Shown here piece after piece: positions 16,907-26,076 of a DNA stretch of 64,000 nt. Positions within the stretch are counted from its first letter, which is position 1. The number at the start of each line of letters is the position of its first letter. The notes under the pieces were generated by a model. That model searched no databases, was not told the origin of the DNA, and was given only the letters and a program-made list of their open reading frames with translations. Source of the stretch: Methylophilus sp. Lineage in GTDB: Bacteria; Pseudomonadota; Gammaproteobacteria; Burkholderiales; Methylophilaceae. The translations under genes were made by a program, and so were the position numbers. Location: assembly GCF_008015755.1 (NCBI RefSeq), contig NZ_SSGF01000023.1:1-64000 (forward strand). Direction: 5' to 3'.

Positions 16907-18206
16907 TCAATTGCAAATGACGCTGATGCGTAGGGTGCAAACGCCGCAGCATTTACGCGTTTGGATTAAACGCTTGGCCTGGTTACTGGTTGGTCTGCCA
17001 ACCATGTTTTTGTTTTTACCCTGGCAGCAAAATGTTACTGCGCTGGGTAAGGTGACCGCCTACTCTCCCTCTGAGCGCGTGCAGACCATTGATGCGCCGG
17101 TGAGTGGCTTGATTAATCGCTGGCATGTGCAGGAAGGATCACAGGTAAAAGAAGGCGATTTATTGCTGGAGATTGCTGATACTGACCCAAACTTTAAACA
17201 ACGCCTGGAGGCGCAGCGTGATAATTTGCAAAGCAAGCTGGGCGCCAAGCAGGATGAGTTGCGTGCCTATGAGTTGCAGAAACAGAACCTGACCGCCGCG
17301 CGCGATGCCAAGATTTCAGCCGCGCAATACAAGTTGGATGTGGCTAACCAGAAAATCCGCAGTAGCCAGGAAGCGGTAAATTCTGCGCAGGCGACGCTAG
17401 ACACCGCCAGCCAGCAAGTGCAGCGGCTGCAACGCCTGTTTGGCGATGGCCTGGTGTCCAAACGTGATCTTGAAGTCGCCGAGCGTGACCATATTATCGC
17501 CAGCCGCAATCTCAATAGCGCGCAGGCACAATGGCAGTCGGCCAAAGCCGAGGCCAGCTCTGCCGCGGCCGATATTCAGCAAACGCGCTCTGACACCCAG
17601 GCCTACTTGGACTCGACTTCTGCGGTCATCAACAAAATTCGCGGTGAAGCCGCAGACAGTGAAAACAGCCTGCATAACTCCGAAATTTCATTGGCGCGGC
17701 AAAATATGCAGCGCATCGTTGCGCCTAGAGATGGCACGATTTTCAGGCTGCCGGTTAACTCGCAGTCGCAGATTATCAAACAGGGCGACCCCTTGCTGGT
17801 GATTGTGCCACACACCTCGCAGCGCGCGGTTGAGTTGTGGGTTGATGGCCGCGACGCGCCATTAATCACTTCACGCAGCACTGTCAGGCTCGAGTTTGAG
17901 GGCTGGCCGGCGATACAAGTGCCGGGCTGGGCGCAGGTCGGTGTAGGCACCTTTGAAGGCGAGATTTCATTTGTTGATCCAACCGATAACGGCACTGGTC
18001 ACTTTCGTATCATGGTTGTACACAAACCAGGGACGCCAGAGTGGCCGTCTGCCAGATTTTTACGCCAAGGCATCAGCGCCAAAGGTTGGGTATTGCTCGA
18101 ACGCGTGACCATCGGCTATGAGTTGTGGCGCTTGCTCAATGGCTTCCCGCCGCGTATTCCACATGAGCCTGTGCCCTTGCAGCAGGCAGGGGGCAAAGCG
18201 GCATGA
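16899..18206 (+). CDS. HlyD-family membrane fusion protein
   Basis: This is a 435-residue periplasmic adaptor of the type I secretion-like set. The ATG at 16899 follows AAGGAG and overlaps the ABC gene by 8 bases. The order is: a short cytoplasmic tail, one membrane helix (about residues 25-45), a split lipoyl domain ('IDAPVSGLINRWHVQEGSQV'; the second half is near 'RIVAPRDGTIFRLPVNSQSQ'), between them a long coiled-coil hairpin rich in Ala, Gln and Ser (about 100-280), and a C-terminal beta domain. It would bridge the ABC protein to the TolC-like channel encoded next. Confidence 0.88.
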   Translation: MHDQLQMTLMRRVQTPQHLRVWIKRLAWLLVGLPTMFLFLPWQQNVTALGKVTAYSPSERVQTIDAPVSGLINRWHVQEGSQVKEGDLLLEIADTDPNFKQRLEAQRDNLQSKLGAKQDELRAYELQKQNLTAARDAKISAAQYKLDVANQKIRSSQEAVNSAQATLDTASQQVQRLQRLFGDGLVSKRDLEVAERDHIIASRNLNSAQAQWQSAKAEASSAAADIQQTRSDTQAYLDSTSAVINKIRGEAADSENSLHNSEISLARQNMQRIVAPRDGTIFRLPVNSQSQIIKQGDPLLVIVPHTSQRAVELWVDGRDAPLITSRSTVRLEFEGWPAIQVPGWAQVGVGTFEGEISFVDPTDNGTGHFRIMVVHKPGTPEWPSARFLRQGISAKGWVLLERVTIGYELWRLLNGFPPRIPHEPVPLQQAGGKAA

Positions 18207-19924
18207 TGCGTTGCCTGCTAGCGCTGTTTGCACTCGCTTCGCCCTGCAGCACCTTACTGGCCGATGAGGTGACGGATACACGGGCGCGGCAACGCCTGGA
18301 AAAACCAGAAGGGCGTGCACTGGAAACTTACAGTCCACAGCCGGGTGTGCCGCTGCACGATGCCGTCAAGCAAGAGCAGCAACGTAAATCGTCCGTGACT
18401 GTGGATTTGAAAAAAGCGTTAAAGCCGTTTGAGAGCCCAGAAAGTGACAGCATTGTGCCGCAGGTCCAAGGGTCGCAAGTAACGCTTGCCGATATGCGCC
18501 AGCGGGCGCTGCAAAACAACTTGCAGATCAAAGTCGCCAAAATGGATCCTGAACTGGCGAAGCAATCATTGCGCGAAGAGCAGGCCAAGTTTGACCAGGT
18601 GATTTTTGCCTATGCCAAATATGCCGAAAAAGACACACCGGCCATGGCGGGCGATAAGGTCATTCTCAAATCGGATAATGCTTTGTTGAATGGTGAGTTG
18701 GCCAAGCTTAACCTGGATGCGCAAAAAAAAGAATACTGGGATGTGGAGGCCGGTGTGAAAGTACCGTTGCGCACGGGCGGCACGGTGACATTGAGCGCAC
18801 CGCTGGAAAATCGCCAGAGTCTGGGTAAGTTTGCCAGTGACCAGTATCGTAGTGCCTTGCGTTTCTCGTTTAGCCAACCATTGCTGCGAAACGCTGGGCA
18901 GCAGGCCAACGAGGCCAGTATCCGCGTCGCTGAGCTTGATCGTGACAGCGTACAACTCAAAACTCGCCTGCAGACCATCCGCATTGTGGCGACAGTAGAC
19001 AAGGCCTACTGGGAGCTGTATGAGGCCTGGGCAGCGCTGGACGTGCGCAAAAACCAGTTTGAATATGCCAGCCAGAACCTGGCGATGGTCAAACGTCGGG
19101 TGCAGGAAGGGTTGACCGCGGCAGTCGAAGTGAACCGCGCGCAAATCGGCGTGGCCGACCGCATGGAGGCGCTGATTGTGGCAGAAACCAACTTGAAGCT
19201 GGCACAACGCCAATTGCAGTTTTTACTCAATGATTTGCCTGACGACCAGGCCGGGCAGTCACCTTGGGTGCCGATGACGGCACCTAATCTGGTCAGGTTT
19301 GAATTTGACCGCGCGCACCTGATTCGTGATGCACTGGATAGCCGTATTGAATTGCTGGACCAAGAGTTGAAGTTAAGTGCCGACCTGATTCAGATCGATT
19401 ATCTGCAAAACCAGACCTTGCCATTGTTTACGCTCGATTATCAGTATGGGGCGTTATCCGGCTCCGGCGAACGGTTTGGTGATATTGGCCAGGATTTGTT
19501 TGGTGGCCGTTATCGTGACTGGTCTGTGGGCCTCAAGTTTGAAATGCCGGTGAGTAACGAGGCACGTAAAGCCAAGCTGGATCGGGCCGTGGCGCAACGC
19601 ATGCAGCGACTGACCACCAAAACCCTGCAAACCTTGACAGTCAAACGCGAGATTCATGACACGCTGGATAAGGTCGAACAAAACTGGCAACGCATCATTG
19701 CGGCACGCCAGCAAGTGCTAGTGGCGGGCATCAACTACGAGGCCGAACTCAAGCAGTTTAATGAGGGTTTGCGCACCATGACCGAGGTGTTGGAAACGCT
19801 GACACGTCTCGGTGAGGCGCAACTGAAAGAAATCCGCGCGATTAGTGATTACCAAGTGTCACTGGTCGATATGGCCTATGCCACCGGGACCGTGCTGGGG
19901 CACGGCCAGATCAGCTTGCAATAA
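18203..19924 (+). CDS. TolC-family outer-membrane channel
   Basis: This is a 573-residue outer-membrane factor, longer than most because of about 100 extra residues after the signal peptide ('LALFALASPCSTLLA'). Typical OEP features follow: 'VTLADMRQRALQNNLQIKVA', coiled-coil helices with 'VKRRVQEGLTAAVEVNRAQI', and the final helix 'FNEGLRTMTEVLETLTRLGE'. It overlaps the adaptor gene by four bases (ATGA), so the ABC, adaptor and channel form one operon and presumably one trans-envelope exporter. Confidence 0.87.
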   Translation: MMRCLLALFALASPCSTLLADEVTDTRARQRLEKPEGRALETYSPQPGVPLHDAVKQEQQRKSSVTVDLKKALKPFESPESDSIVPQVQGSQVTLADMRQRALQNNLQIKVAKMDPELAKQSLREEQAKFDQVIFAYAKYAEKDTPAMAGDKVILKSDNALLNGELAKLNLDAQKKEYWDVEAGVKVPLRTGGTVTLSAPLENRQSLGKFASDQYRSALRFSFSQPLLRNAGQQANEASIRVAELDRDSVQLKTRLQTIRIVATVDKAYWELYEAWAALDVRKNQFEYASQNLAMVKRRVQEGLTAAVEVNRAQIGVADRMEALIVAETNLKLAQRQLQFLLNDLPDDQAGQSPWVPMTAPNLVRFEFDRAHLIRDALDSRIELLDQELKLSADLIQIDYLQNQTLPLFTLDYQYGALSGSGERFGDIGQDLFGGRYRDWSVGLKFEMPVSNEARKAKLDRAVAQRMQRLTTKTLQTLTVKREIHDTLDKVEQNWQRIIAARQQVLVAGINYEAELKQFNEGLRTMTEVLETLTRLGEAQLKEIRAISDYQVSLVDMAYATGTVLGHGQISLQ

Positions 19925-19926
19925 AG

Positions 19927-20568
19927 TTACTCGCTGAGGGATTTGCCTGCAGACAGCGCTTCGGTCAGTTGCAGCAAGTTCATGCGGTGTATGCCTGATT
20001 TTTCGCCGTTTTTGCGCGGCGCGGTGCGGATATCATCGGTTTCAAATACGCTGATGCGTTGCGTGCCAAAGCGTGTTTCCACCAGTAACACCGGCACCCG
20101 TTTACGCACCAGGTCGTGCTTTTGCTTGCCAGGACGGTCAGACATGCGAAACTGTTGTTCATCCAGCCGGTAAGGCACATTCTGGTTGAGCAGGTAAATC
20201 TCCAGCTCTTTGCCACTTTCTGCAAACACGTGAATATCGGTATCTGCGTAGGGGCCTGCAGTGCCCTCCATCACTGAACCAATCAAGTGCGGGTTAAACT
20301 TTTTAAGTAGCTGCATGGTATGCAAGGCGGCTTGCCTTAACTCCAGCAGGTGCGCGGCATCGTTTTCATCGGCGTATAAGGCGTGATACTCGCGCAACGC
20401 TGAGTCAATTTCAGCATTGGTCGGCAGCGGCGCATCCTGTTGTATCCCCATGAGCTTGACCGCCTTGCGCTTGGCGCGACCATAGTCACTAATGCCTTCC
20501 TCAAACATCAGGCGCGCGGCAGACTGTGCTATTTCTTGCCTTAGATCACTTGAAAAATCGTCAAACAT
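19927..20568 (-). CDS. Nucleotidyltransferase-fold protein, function unknown
   Basis: This is a 213-residue protein in the start choice used here (ATG at 20568, after the stop of the upstream gene). The stretch 'LIGSVMEGTAGPYADTDIHVF' has the Gly-Ser and Asp-x-Asp pattern of minimal nucleotidyltransferase (pol-beta-like) domains. The N-terminal third is helical ('ARLMFEEGISDYGRAKRKAV'). It lies 28 bases downstream of the penicillin-binding protein gene on the same strand and converges with the TolC-like gene. Substrate and role are unknown. Confidence 0.7.
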   Translation of the reverse strand: MFDDFSSDLRQEIAQSAARLMFEEGISDYGRAKRKAVKLMGIQQDAPLPTNAEIDSALREYHALYADENDAAHLLELRQAALHTMQLLKKFNPHLIGSVMEGTAGPYADTDIHVFAESGKELEIYLLNQNVPYRLDEQQFRMSDRPGKQKHDLVRKRVPVLLVETRFGTQRISVFETDDIRTAPRKNGEKSGIHRMNLLQLTEALSAGKSLSE

Positions 20569-20596
20569 CGCATCAGGCTTTAAGTGGAATTCGTTG

Positions 20597-23038
20597 CTAA
20601 TTGGGGCTGAGTAACTTGGCCGCCGGGTTTGCTGGCAGCTTTTTGTCCTCATTGCCGCCGCCGCTGTGGTCGCCAATCAGGCGCTCCAAAAAGGACGGCT
20701 CGTTGTCTTCTGGCGCATGCTCTGCCTCTGGGTCAAACAAGCCAGGCAGGTTTTCCGGTTGCGATTGCGGCAGATGTTCTTCGTAAAAATACTCATAAAT
20801 ACCAGGGTCATCTTCACCCACTTGCGCGCCCGTGTAAGCATCGACCTTCAGCTGCAAGACACCATCCGGCACTTTGTACTGATAGATAGGCAACCCGGTC
20901 AGGGTTTGCTGCATGTAATTGATCCAGATCGGTAATGCTGCACGGCCGCCAGTCTCACCACGCCCCAGATTGTGCGGATTGTCATAGCCGACCCAGGCCA
21001 CCGCCACTTCTTTCGGATGATAACCGGCAAACCAGGCATCAAACTGGTCATTGGTGGTGCCGGTTTTACCAGCGATGTCTGGGCGGCGCAGTGACAGCGC
21101 GGCCCTGGCCGTGCCGTCGCGCACCACGTCTTGCAGCATGGTGGTGATAATAAAGGCATTGCGCTGGTCAATCACGCGCTCTTGCGACACATGCTTGCCT
21201 GCCTGCACGGCTTGAATCACCTTGCCGCGGCTATCGATAATCTTTTCAATCAGGTAAGGATGCACCTGATAGCCGCTGTTGGCGAACGTGGCGTAAGCTG
21301 CAGCCATTTGCCAGACGGAGGACGAACCTGCACCCAGCGCGGTAGACAGGTAAGCCGGATGATCTTTGGGATCAAAACCAAATCTGCGCAGGTAGTTTTG
21401 CGCGTAGCGGGCACCAATCGCGTTCATCAGACGGATGGAAATGGTGTTTTTGGACTGTGCCAAGGCTTCACGCAAGCGCATCGGGCCTGCGTACTTTTCA
21501 TCGTAGTTGCGGGGTTCCCAACTGCTATTGCTGCCGGTTTCGGTCGAGGTGAAACTAATTGGCGCATCTTCAAACACGCTGGCCGGGCTGTAGCCTTTTT
21601 CGAGCGCCGCCGAGTAAATAAATGGCTTGAAGCTGGAGCCTGGCTGGCGGCGACCTTGTGTCACATGGTTGTATTTATTGCGCTGGAAGCTAAAGCCGCC
21701 AATCAGCGCCTGCACCTGGCCGGTTTCTGGATTGAGCGCCATAAATCCGCTTTCCACTTCAGGCAGTTGTACTACCATCCAGCTGTCATTTTGCTGATAG
21801 ACCCGGATCACTGCGCCAGGCACCAGTGATAACGGCGTGCGTTTGGCGGGTGGCATATGGTTTTTTACCAGTAAGATGGCTTTGTCCTGCAGCTTGAGTA
21901 CCGTGCCGCGCTTGGTGACCAAAGTGAGCAGGTTGGGTTCGACCTTGGTGACCAAGGCGGGCACAAACTGGTTATAAGTGACAAAATCCCGTAACAATTC
22001 ACTGGCGCCACTGGCGGTCAGTTTGCCTGTTGGCAGCGAAATGATTTGCTCCGCACCACGGAACCCATGACGTAATTCAAAATTGATAATGCCCTGGATG
22101 ACGGCGGTGTTTGCCGCTGCCTGGTGCTTGTTATTGATGGTGGTATAGACACGTAGGCCACTGGTGTAGGCCTTCTCGCCATACCGTTTATACAAGGTTG
22201 CGCGCACAATCTCGGCCACGTATTCGCCGCCCAGGGTTTGTACCTGGCGTTTTGAAGATTGAAATTTGAGCGGCGTGTTCATCGCCTGCTCAAACGCGCT
22301 GTCGCTGATCATGCCATAGCGATGCATATCACGTAGCACCTCATGCTGGCGCTTGATCGCGTAGTCAGGGTGAATGTAAGGGTCGTATTTGCTTGGCGCT
22401 TTCGGCAAGCCCGCCAGCAGGGCGGCCTCAGCCAGGTTGATTTGCTTGAGGTCTTTGTCGTAATAGGTTTTAGACGCCGTGGCAAAGCCGTAGGCGCGTT
22501 CGCCCAGGTAAATCTGGTTCAGGTACAACTCAAGGATTTTGTCTTTGCTGATGGCGTTTTCGATCTTGATGGCCAGCATGGCCTCTTTAATCTTGGTCCA
22601 GATATTACGCGGCGTATCCGGGCTGCTGAAAAAGTTTTTCGCCACCTGCATGGTGATGGTGCTGGCGCCTTCATGGCCACGGCCAGTCAGGTTGTTGCGG
22701 ATGGCACGCAAAATGCCGGTGGTATCAATACCGTTGTGCTGGTAAAAGCGACGGTCTTCAATGGCCAGAATCGCGTCTTTCATGACTTTGGGCGTTTGCT
22801 CAATCGGCACAAAGGCACGGCGCTCCTGGCCAAACTCGGCAATCAGGCCACCTTCGGCATCATAAATACGCAGCGGTAATTTCGGATGGTAATCCGTGAG
22901 CGCATCCAGCGAAGGCAGTGATGGATACAGGATGCTGATCATCAACACCAGCAGGGCGGCGACGATCAGGCTGCCGATAATGGAAAGAAAAAGAAGGGAC
23001 TGCAACCAGTTTCTTGAGTTCATGCGTCTTGCTGCCAT
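20597..23038 (-). CDS. mrcA: Penicillin-binding protein 1A (bifunctional transglycosylase/transpeptidase)
   Basis: This class A penicillin-binding protein polymerises and cross-links peptidoglycan. After an N-terminal membrane anchor ('SLLFLSIIGSLIVAALLVLM') comes the glycosyltransferase domain with 'AILAIEDRRFYQHNGID' (catalytic Glu) and 'GASTITMQVAKNF'. An OB-like insert follows, then the transpeptidase with 'PGSSFKPFIYSAAL' (Ser-x-x-Lys), 'AQSKNTISIRL' (Ser-x-Asn) and 'AGKTGTTNDQFDAW' (Lys-Thr-Gly). The tail is acidic and Pro-rich. The start is uncertain: ATG at 23038 or 23023; an upstream TTG is unlikely. It is divergent from pilM, a conserved neighbourhood in proteobacteria. Confidence 0.92.
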   Translation of the reverse strand: MAARRMNSRNWLQSLLFLSIIGSLIVAALLVLMISILYPSLPSLDALTDYHPKLPLRIYDAEGGLIAEFGQERRAFVPIEQTPKVMKDAILAIEDRRFYQHNGIDTTGILRAIRNNLTGRGHEGASTITMQVAKNFFSSPDTPRNIWTKIKEAMLAIKIENAISKDKILELYLNQIYLGERAYGFATASKTYYDKDLKQINLAEAALLAGLPKAPSKYDPYIHPDYAIKRQHEVLRDMHRYGMISDSAFEQAMNTPLKFQSSKRQVQTLGGEYVAEIVRATLYKRYGEKAYTSGLRVYTTINNKHQAAANTAVIQGIINFELRHGFRGAEQIISLPTGKLTASGASELLRDFVTYNQFVPALVTKVEPNLLTLVTKRGTVLKLQDKAILLVKNHMPPAKRTPLSLVPGAVIRVYQQNDSWMVVQLPEVESGFMALNPETGQVQALIGGFSFQRNKYNHVTQGRRQPGSSFKPFIYSAALEKGYSPASVFEDAPISFTSTETGSNSSWEPRNYDEKYAGPMRLREALAQSKNTISIRLMNAIGARYAQNYLRRFGFDPKDHPAYLSTALGAGSSSVWQMAAAYATFANSGYQVHPYLIEKIIDSRGKVIQAVQAGKHVSQERVIDQRNAFIITTMLQDVVRDGTARAALSLRRPDIAGKTGTTNDQFDAWFAGYHPKEVAVAWVGYDNPHNLGRGETGGRAALPIWINYMQQTLTGLPIYQYKVPDGVLQLKVDAYTGAQVGEDDPGIYEYFYEEHLPQSQPENLPGLFDPEAEHAPEDNEPSFLERLIGDHSGGGNEDKKLPANPAAKLLSPN

Positions 23039-23174
23039 CGTGAGAATTACCCATGAATTGTAATCTTTTTTTGCCAATTCAATGGCAGTTAATTATGGAA
23101 TCATGCAAATAATCAGCATTGTTCTGGCGACCATGAAGGCCAGGCATTTGCTTGTCGCCATGAAATAGTGTGAG

Positions 23175-23192
23175 TTGGCATGGTTGATGCAT
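23175..23192 (+). promoter_or_regulatory. Weak sigma-54-like element before pilM
   Basis: TTGGCATGGTTGATGCAT has the essential GG and GC with exactly ten bases between, but two mismatches in the flanking consensus. It is 41 bases before the pilM start. This is a possible alternative promoter only. Confidence 0.25.
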
Positions 23193-23232
23193 AACCCAAC
23201 GAACATTCAAATACTTAAAAAGGGCATTACCG

Positions 23233-24306
23233 TTGAGTCTGGGCTTTTTACAACGCAAAAAAACCAGTTTTATTGGTGTTGATATCAGCGCAACCGCCAT
23301 CAAGATGGTGGAGCTGAGTGCTATTGGCAAACAGCAATTCCGACTGGACGGCTACGCTAATGTGACCCTGCCTAAAGGGGTCATCAGCGATGGCAATATT
23401 AATGACTTGGTGCAAGTGGCTGACACCATGCGGTCGGCCTGGCGTTTGCTAGGTTCACGTGCGCGCCAGGTGGTGCTGGCATTGCCGACGGCAGCGGTGA
23501 TTTCCAAGCGGGTGATCATGCCCGCAGGCTTGCGCGAAGAAGACCTGGAATTGCAGGTGGAATCTGAAGCCAACCAGTATATTCCGTTTCCGCTTGAGGA
23601 AATGAACCTCGATTTTCAGGTGTTGGGGCCAATAGGCAAGAGCACGGACGAAGTTGAAGTGCTGATTGTGGCGGCTAAAAAAGAGAAAATTGATGACCGT
23701 GTGGCCGTGGCTGAAGAGGCTGGTTTGAAGGTCAGTATCGTCGATGTCGAGTCTTATGCGACTGAAACCGCCTATCGCCAACTCGTCAAACAGTTACCGC
23801 AGCACAATAAAAAAACCGTCACCATGATGCTCGACATCGGCGCGCATGTGACGCATATCAATGTCATGGTCGGGGCACATTCAGTGTATGCCAGAGAGCA
23901 AGCCTTTGGCGGCGCCATGTTGTCTCAAGAGATTCAGCGCCGCTTTGGTTTATCTCCTGAGGAAAGTGAAATTGCCAAACGTCAGGGCGGTTTGCCAGAC
24001 TCTTATGAAGAGGAAGTATTGCAGCCGTTTTTGCAAAACCTGGCCAGCGAGGTTGCCCGTGCCATATCGTTTTTTACAAACTCTACGCAGTACAACAAAG
24101 TTGACCATGTGTTGCTGGCCGGTGGTGTGGCCGCGACGGCAGGCTTGGCTGCACTGATCGAGCAAAAAGCCGGTGTGCATACCCTGGTTGCGAATGCTTT
24201 TCAGGGCATGACTTTAGCCAGCAAAATCAAGGCATCGCAGCTTGAAACAGACGCGCCAGCACTGATGATTGCCTGTGGCCTGGCATTGCGCGGGGTGGAC
24301 GCATGA
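23233..24306 (+). CDS. pilM: Type IV pilus inner-membrane assembly protein PilM
   Basis: This is a 357-residue actin-like cytoplasmic protein that binds ATP and the N-terminus of PilN in the pilus alignment complex. It starts with TTG at 23233; no ATG fits the family start 'LGFLQRKKTSFIGVDISATA'. Actin-fold phosphate motifs are visible: 'FIGVDISATAIKMVEL', 'TMMLDIGAHVTHINV' and 'HVLLAGGVAATAGLA'. pilN overlaps its stop by four bases. It is the first gene of pilMNOPQ. Confidence 0.94.
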   Translation: MSLGFLQRKKTSFIGVDISATAIKMVELSAIGKQQFRLDGYANVTLPKGVISDGNINDLVQVADTMRSAWRLLGSRARQVVLALPTAAVISKRVIMPAGLREEDLELQVESEANQYIPFPLEEMNLDFQVLGPIGKSTDEVEVLIVAAKKEKIDDRVAVAEEAGLKVSIVDVESYATETAYRQLVKQLPQHNKKTVTMMLDIGAHVTHINVMVGAHSVYAREQAFGGAMLSQEIQRRFGLSPEESEIAKRQGGLPDSYEEEVLQPFLQNLASEVARAISFFTNSTQYNKVDHVLLAGGVAATAGLAALIEQKAGVHTLVANAFQGMTLASKIKASQLETDAPALMIACGLALRGVDA

Positions 24307-24896
24307 TTAAAGTCAACCTGTTACCGCATCGCCAGATCAAGCGCGCTGAGCGCCAGCGTGAGTTTGGCCTAATGGCATCGCTGGTCGCCATTGCGGCTGC
24401 GGCTATTCTGTTCGTAAGTTGGAGCTATATCCACAACAAAATTCAGACCCAGCAAGCGCGTAATCAGCGTTTGCAGGATGAAATGGTGCGGCTGGATAAA
24501 GAGATTGCCGTCATTGCCAGCTTAAAAGAGCAAATTAAGCATGTGTTAGAGCGCAAGCAGATTGTGGAAGGTTTGCAGAGCGACCGTAACCAGGCGGTGC
24601 TGATTCTGGATGAGTTGGCCAGAAAGCTGCCAGAAGGCGTGTTTCTCAAGAGTGTGAAGCAATTGCAAGATGAGATTGAGCTCAAAGGGATCGCAGACAC
24701 CAATGCCAGGATTGCCACGCTGGTGCACAACCTGAGTGAGTCCGCCATTATGCACAGCCCCAATCTGGTTGAAATCAAGGCCAATACCAATGCGCTGGGG
24801 ATTAAAGAATATGAGTTTGTCTTGCGGGTGTCTTTGCAGCGTGAAGCTGCTAAAGAAGACCTTAGCAAGCAGAAACCTGCACCTGCCAAAGGATAA
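24303..24896 (+). CDS. pilN: Type IV pilus assembly protein PilN
   Basis: This is a 197-residue bitopic inner-membrane protein. The cytoplasmic start 'MIKVNLLPHRQIKRAERQRE' carries the conserved Asn-Leu-Leu-Pro motif that docks into PilM. One membrane helix follows (about residues 22-43), then a coiled coil and a ferredoxin-like periplasmic domain. It is coupled to pilM by ATGA overlap and followed by pilO after 8 bases. Confidence 0.94.
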   Translation: MIKVNLLPHRQIKRAERQREFGLMASLVAIAAAAILFVSWSYIHNKIQTQQARNQRLQDEMVRLDKEIAVIASLKEQIKHVLERKQIVEGLQSDRNQAVLILDELARKLPEGVFLKSVKQLQDEIELKGIADTNARIATLVHNLSESAIMHSPNLVEIKANTNALGIKEYEFVLRVSLQREAAKEDLSKQKPAPAKG

Positions 24897-24904
24897 CTGA
24901 AGAG

Positions 24905-25549
24905 ATGCAACTTTCTGATTTTAATAATATAGATATCAAAACGGCCGGCAATTTACCGATGCCGATGAAAGCCGTGTTGCTGGCCATCCTGTCGACAGCC
25001 TTGCTGGTGGTTGGGTATGTCTTTTTGCTCAGCCCCAACCTCAAGGAATTAAAAGCCGAAAAAGCAAAAGAGCAAGGGTTGCGCGACGAGTATCTGGCTA
25101 AAAAGGTGCAGGCCATGAAGATCAAAGCCTATGAGCAGCAAGTGGTTGATATTCAACGTACTTTTGGCACTTTGCTCAAGCAGTTACCGGATCGGTCTGA
25201 AATGGACGGTTTGCTGACTGACATTAACCAGGCAGGGGTGAGTCAAGGTCTTTCTTTTGAAGGCTTTGTGCCGATGCCGGAGATTTTTGCCGAGTTTTAT
25301 GCAGAAAAACCAATCAACATCAAAGTGGTCGGCCATTACCATACGTTGGGGGCTTTTGTGACGGAGGTGGCCAAGCTGTCTCGTATTGTGACCTTGCATA
25401 ATCTGCAGATTATGCCCGCTGGCAAAGATGATAAACAGCCGCATAAAGACATGCTGGTGATGGAGGCAGTCGCCAAAACCTATCGCTATATGGATGCAGA
25501 GGAAGTGGCTGCGCGTAAGGCGCAAGAGAGCAAGGCAGGTAAAAAATGA
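24905..25549 (+). CDS. pilO: Type IV pilus assembly protein PilO
   Basis: This is a 214-residue bitopic protein that pairs with PilN in the periplasm. It has a membrane helix at about residues 22-42 ('AVLLAILSTALLVVGYVFLL'), then the coiled coil 'LKELKAEKAKEQGLRDEYLA' and a globular domain with 'LPDRSEMDGLLTDINQAG', typical of PilO. It overlaps pilP by four bases. Confidence 0.94.
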   Translation: MQLSDFNNIDIKTAGNLPMPMKAVLLAILSTALLVVGYVFLLSPNLKELKAEKAKEQGLRDEYLAKKVQAMKIKAYEQQVVDIQRTFGTLLKQLPDRSEMDGLLTDINQAGVSQGLSFEGFVPMPEIFAEFYAEKPINIKVVGHYHTLGAFVTEVAKLSRIVTLHNLQIMPAGKDDKQPHKDMLVMEAVAKTYRYMDAEEVAARKAQESKAGKK

Positions 25550-26076
25550 TGCGTAACCACTACTTGCTTTGTGTCATCCCGGCCATCTTGCTTAGTGCTT
25601 GTGGCGTCTCGCAAGATGACGATTTGACCCAGTTTATGAATGAGGCCAGCCAGACGATGGTAGGCCCAGTCGAGCCGCTGCCACAGGTGCAGAGCTTTTC
25701 GCCCAAACAATATAACGCAGATGGTGGGCTGCACGATCCGTTTGTGCCGCGCAGGGCGGCGGTGCAAACCACTAATCAGCCAGACTTAAAACGCCCGAAA
25801 GAGCCCTTAGAGGCATACCCGTTGGAAAGCCTCAAATTTGTGGGCGTGTTGAGCAAAAAGAACAGTATGTTTGCCACCATTCAAACGCCAGACAGCATGG
25901 TGTACCAGGTCAAGCCCGGCTCACACTTGGGAGAAAAATTTGGTGTGATTACGGCCTTGGCAGAAAACCGCCAGACATTGAAATATGAGTTGAAAATCAA
26001 AGAGACGATTCAGGACCCGGTGAGCGGGGAGTGGGCCGAGCAAATGACAACGTTGGAACTGCAGGAACATCAATGA
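25546..26076 (+). CDS. pilP: Type IV pilus lipoprotein PilP
   Basis: This is a 176-residue inner-membrane lipoprotein (lipobox Leu-Ser-Ala-Cys at about residues 16-19) linking the PilN/PilO complex to the secretin PilQ. After a disordered linker comes the conserved beta domain: 'LEAYPLESLKFVGVLSKK', 'MVYQVKPGSHLGEKFGVI'. It overlaps pilQ by four bases. Confidence 0.94.
   Translation: MMRNHYLLCVIPAILLSACGVSQDDDLTQFMNEASQTMVGPVEPLPQVQSFSPKQYNADGGLHDPFVPRRAAVQTTNQPDLKRPKEPLEAYPLESLKFVGVLSKKNSMFATIQTPDSMVYQVKPGSHLGEKFGVITALAENRQTLKYELKIKETIQDPVSGEWAEQMTTLELQEHQ

Noticed and set aside
18566-19213. Long open frames antisense to the TolC-like gene, and similar ones antisense to mrcA (22343-22879), the pseudopilin (42410-43087) and DUF2126 (55920-56474)
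   Set aside because: They lie fully inside well-supported genes on the other strand, show biased compositions typical of shadow frames, and match no family.
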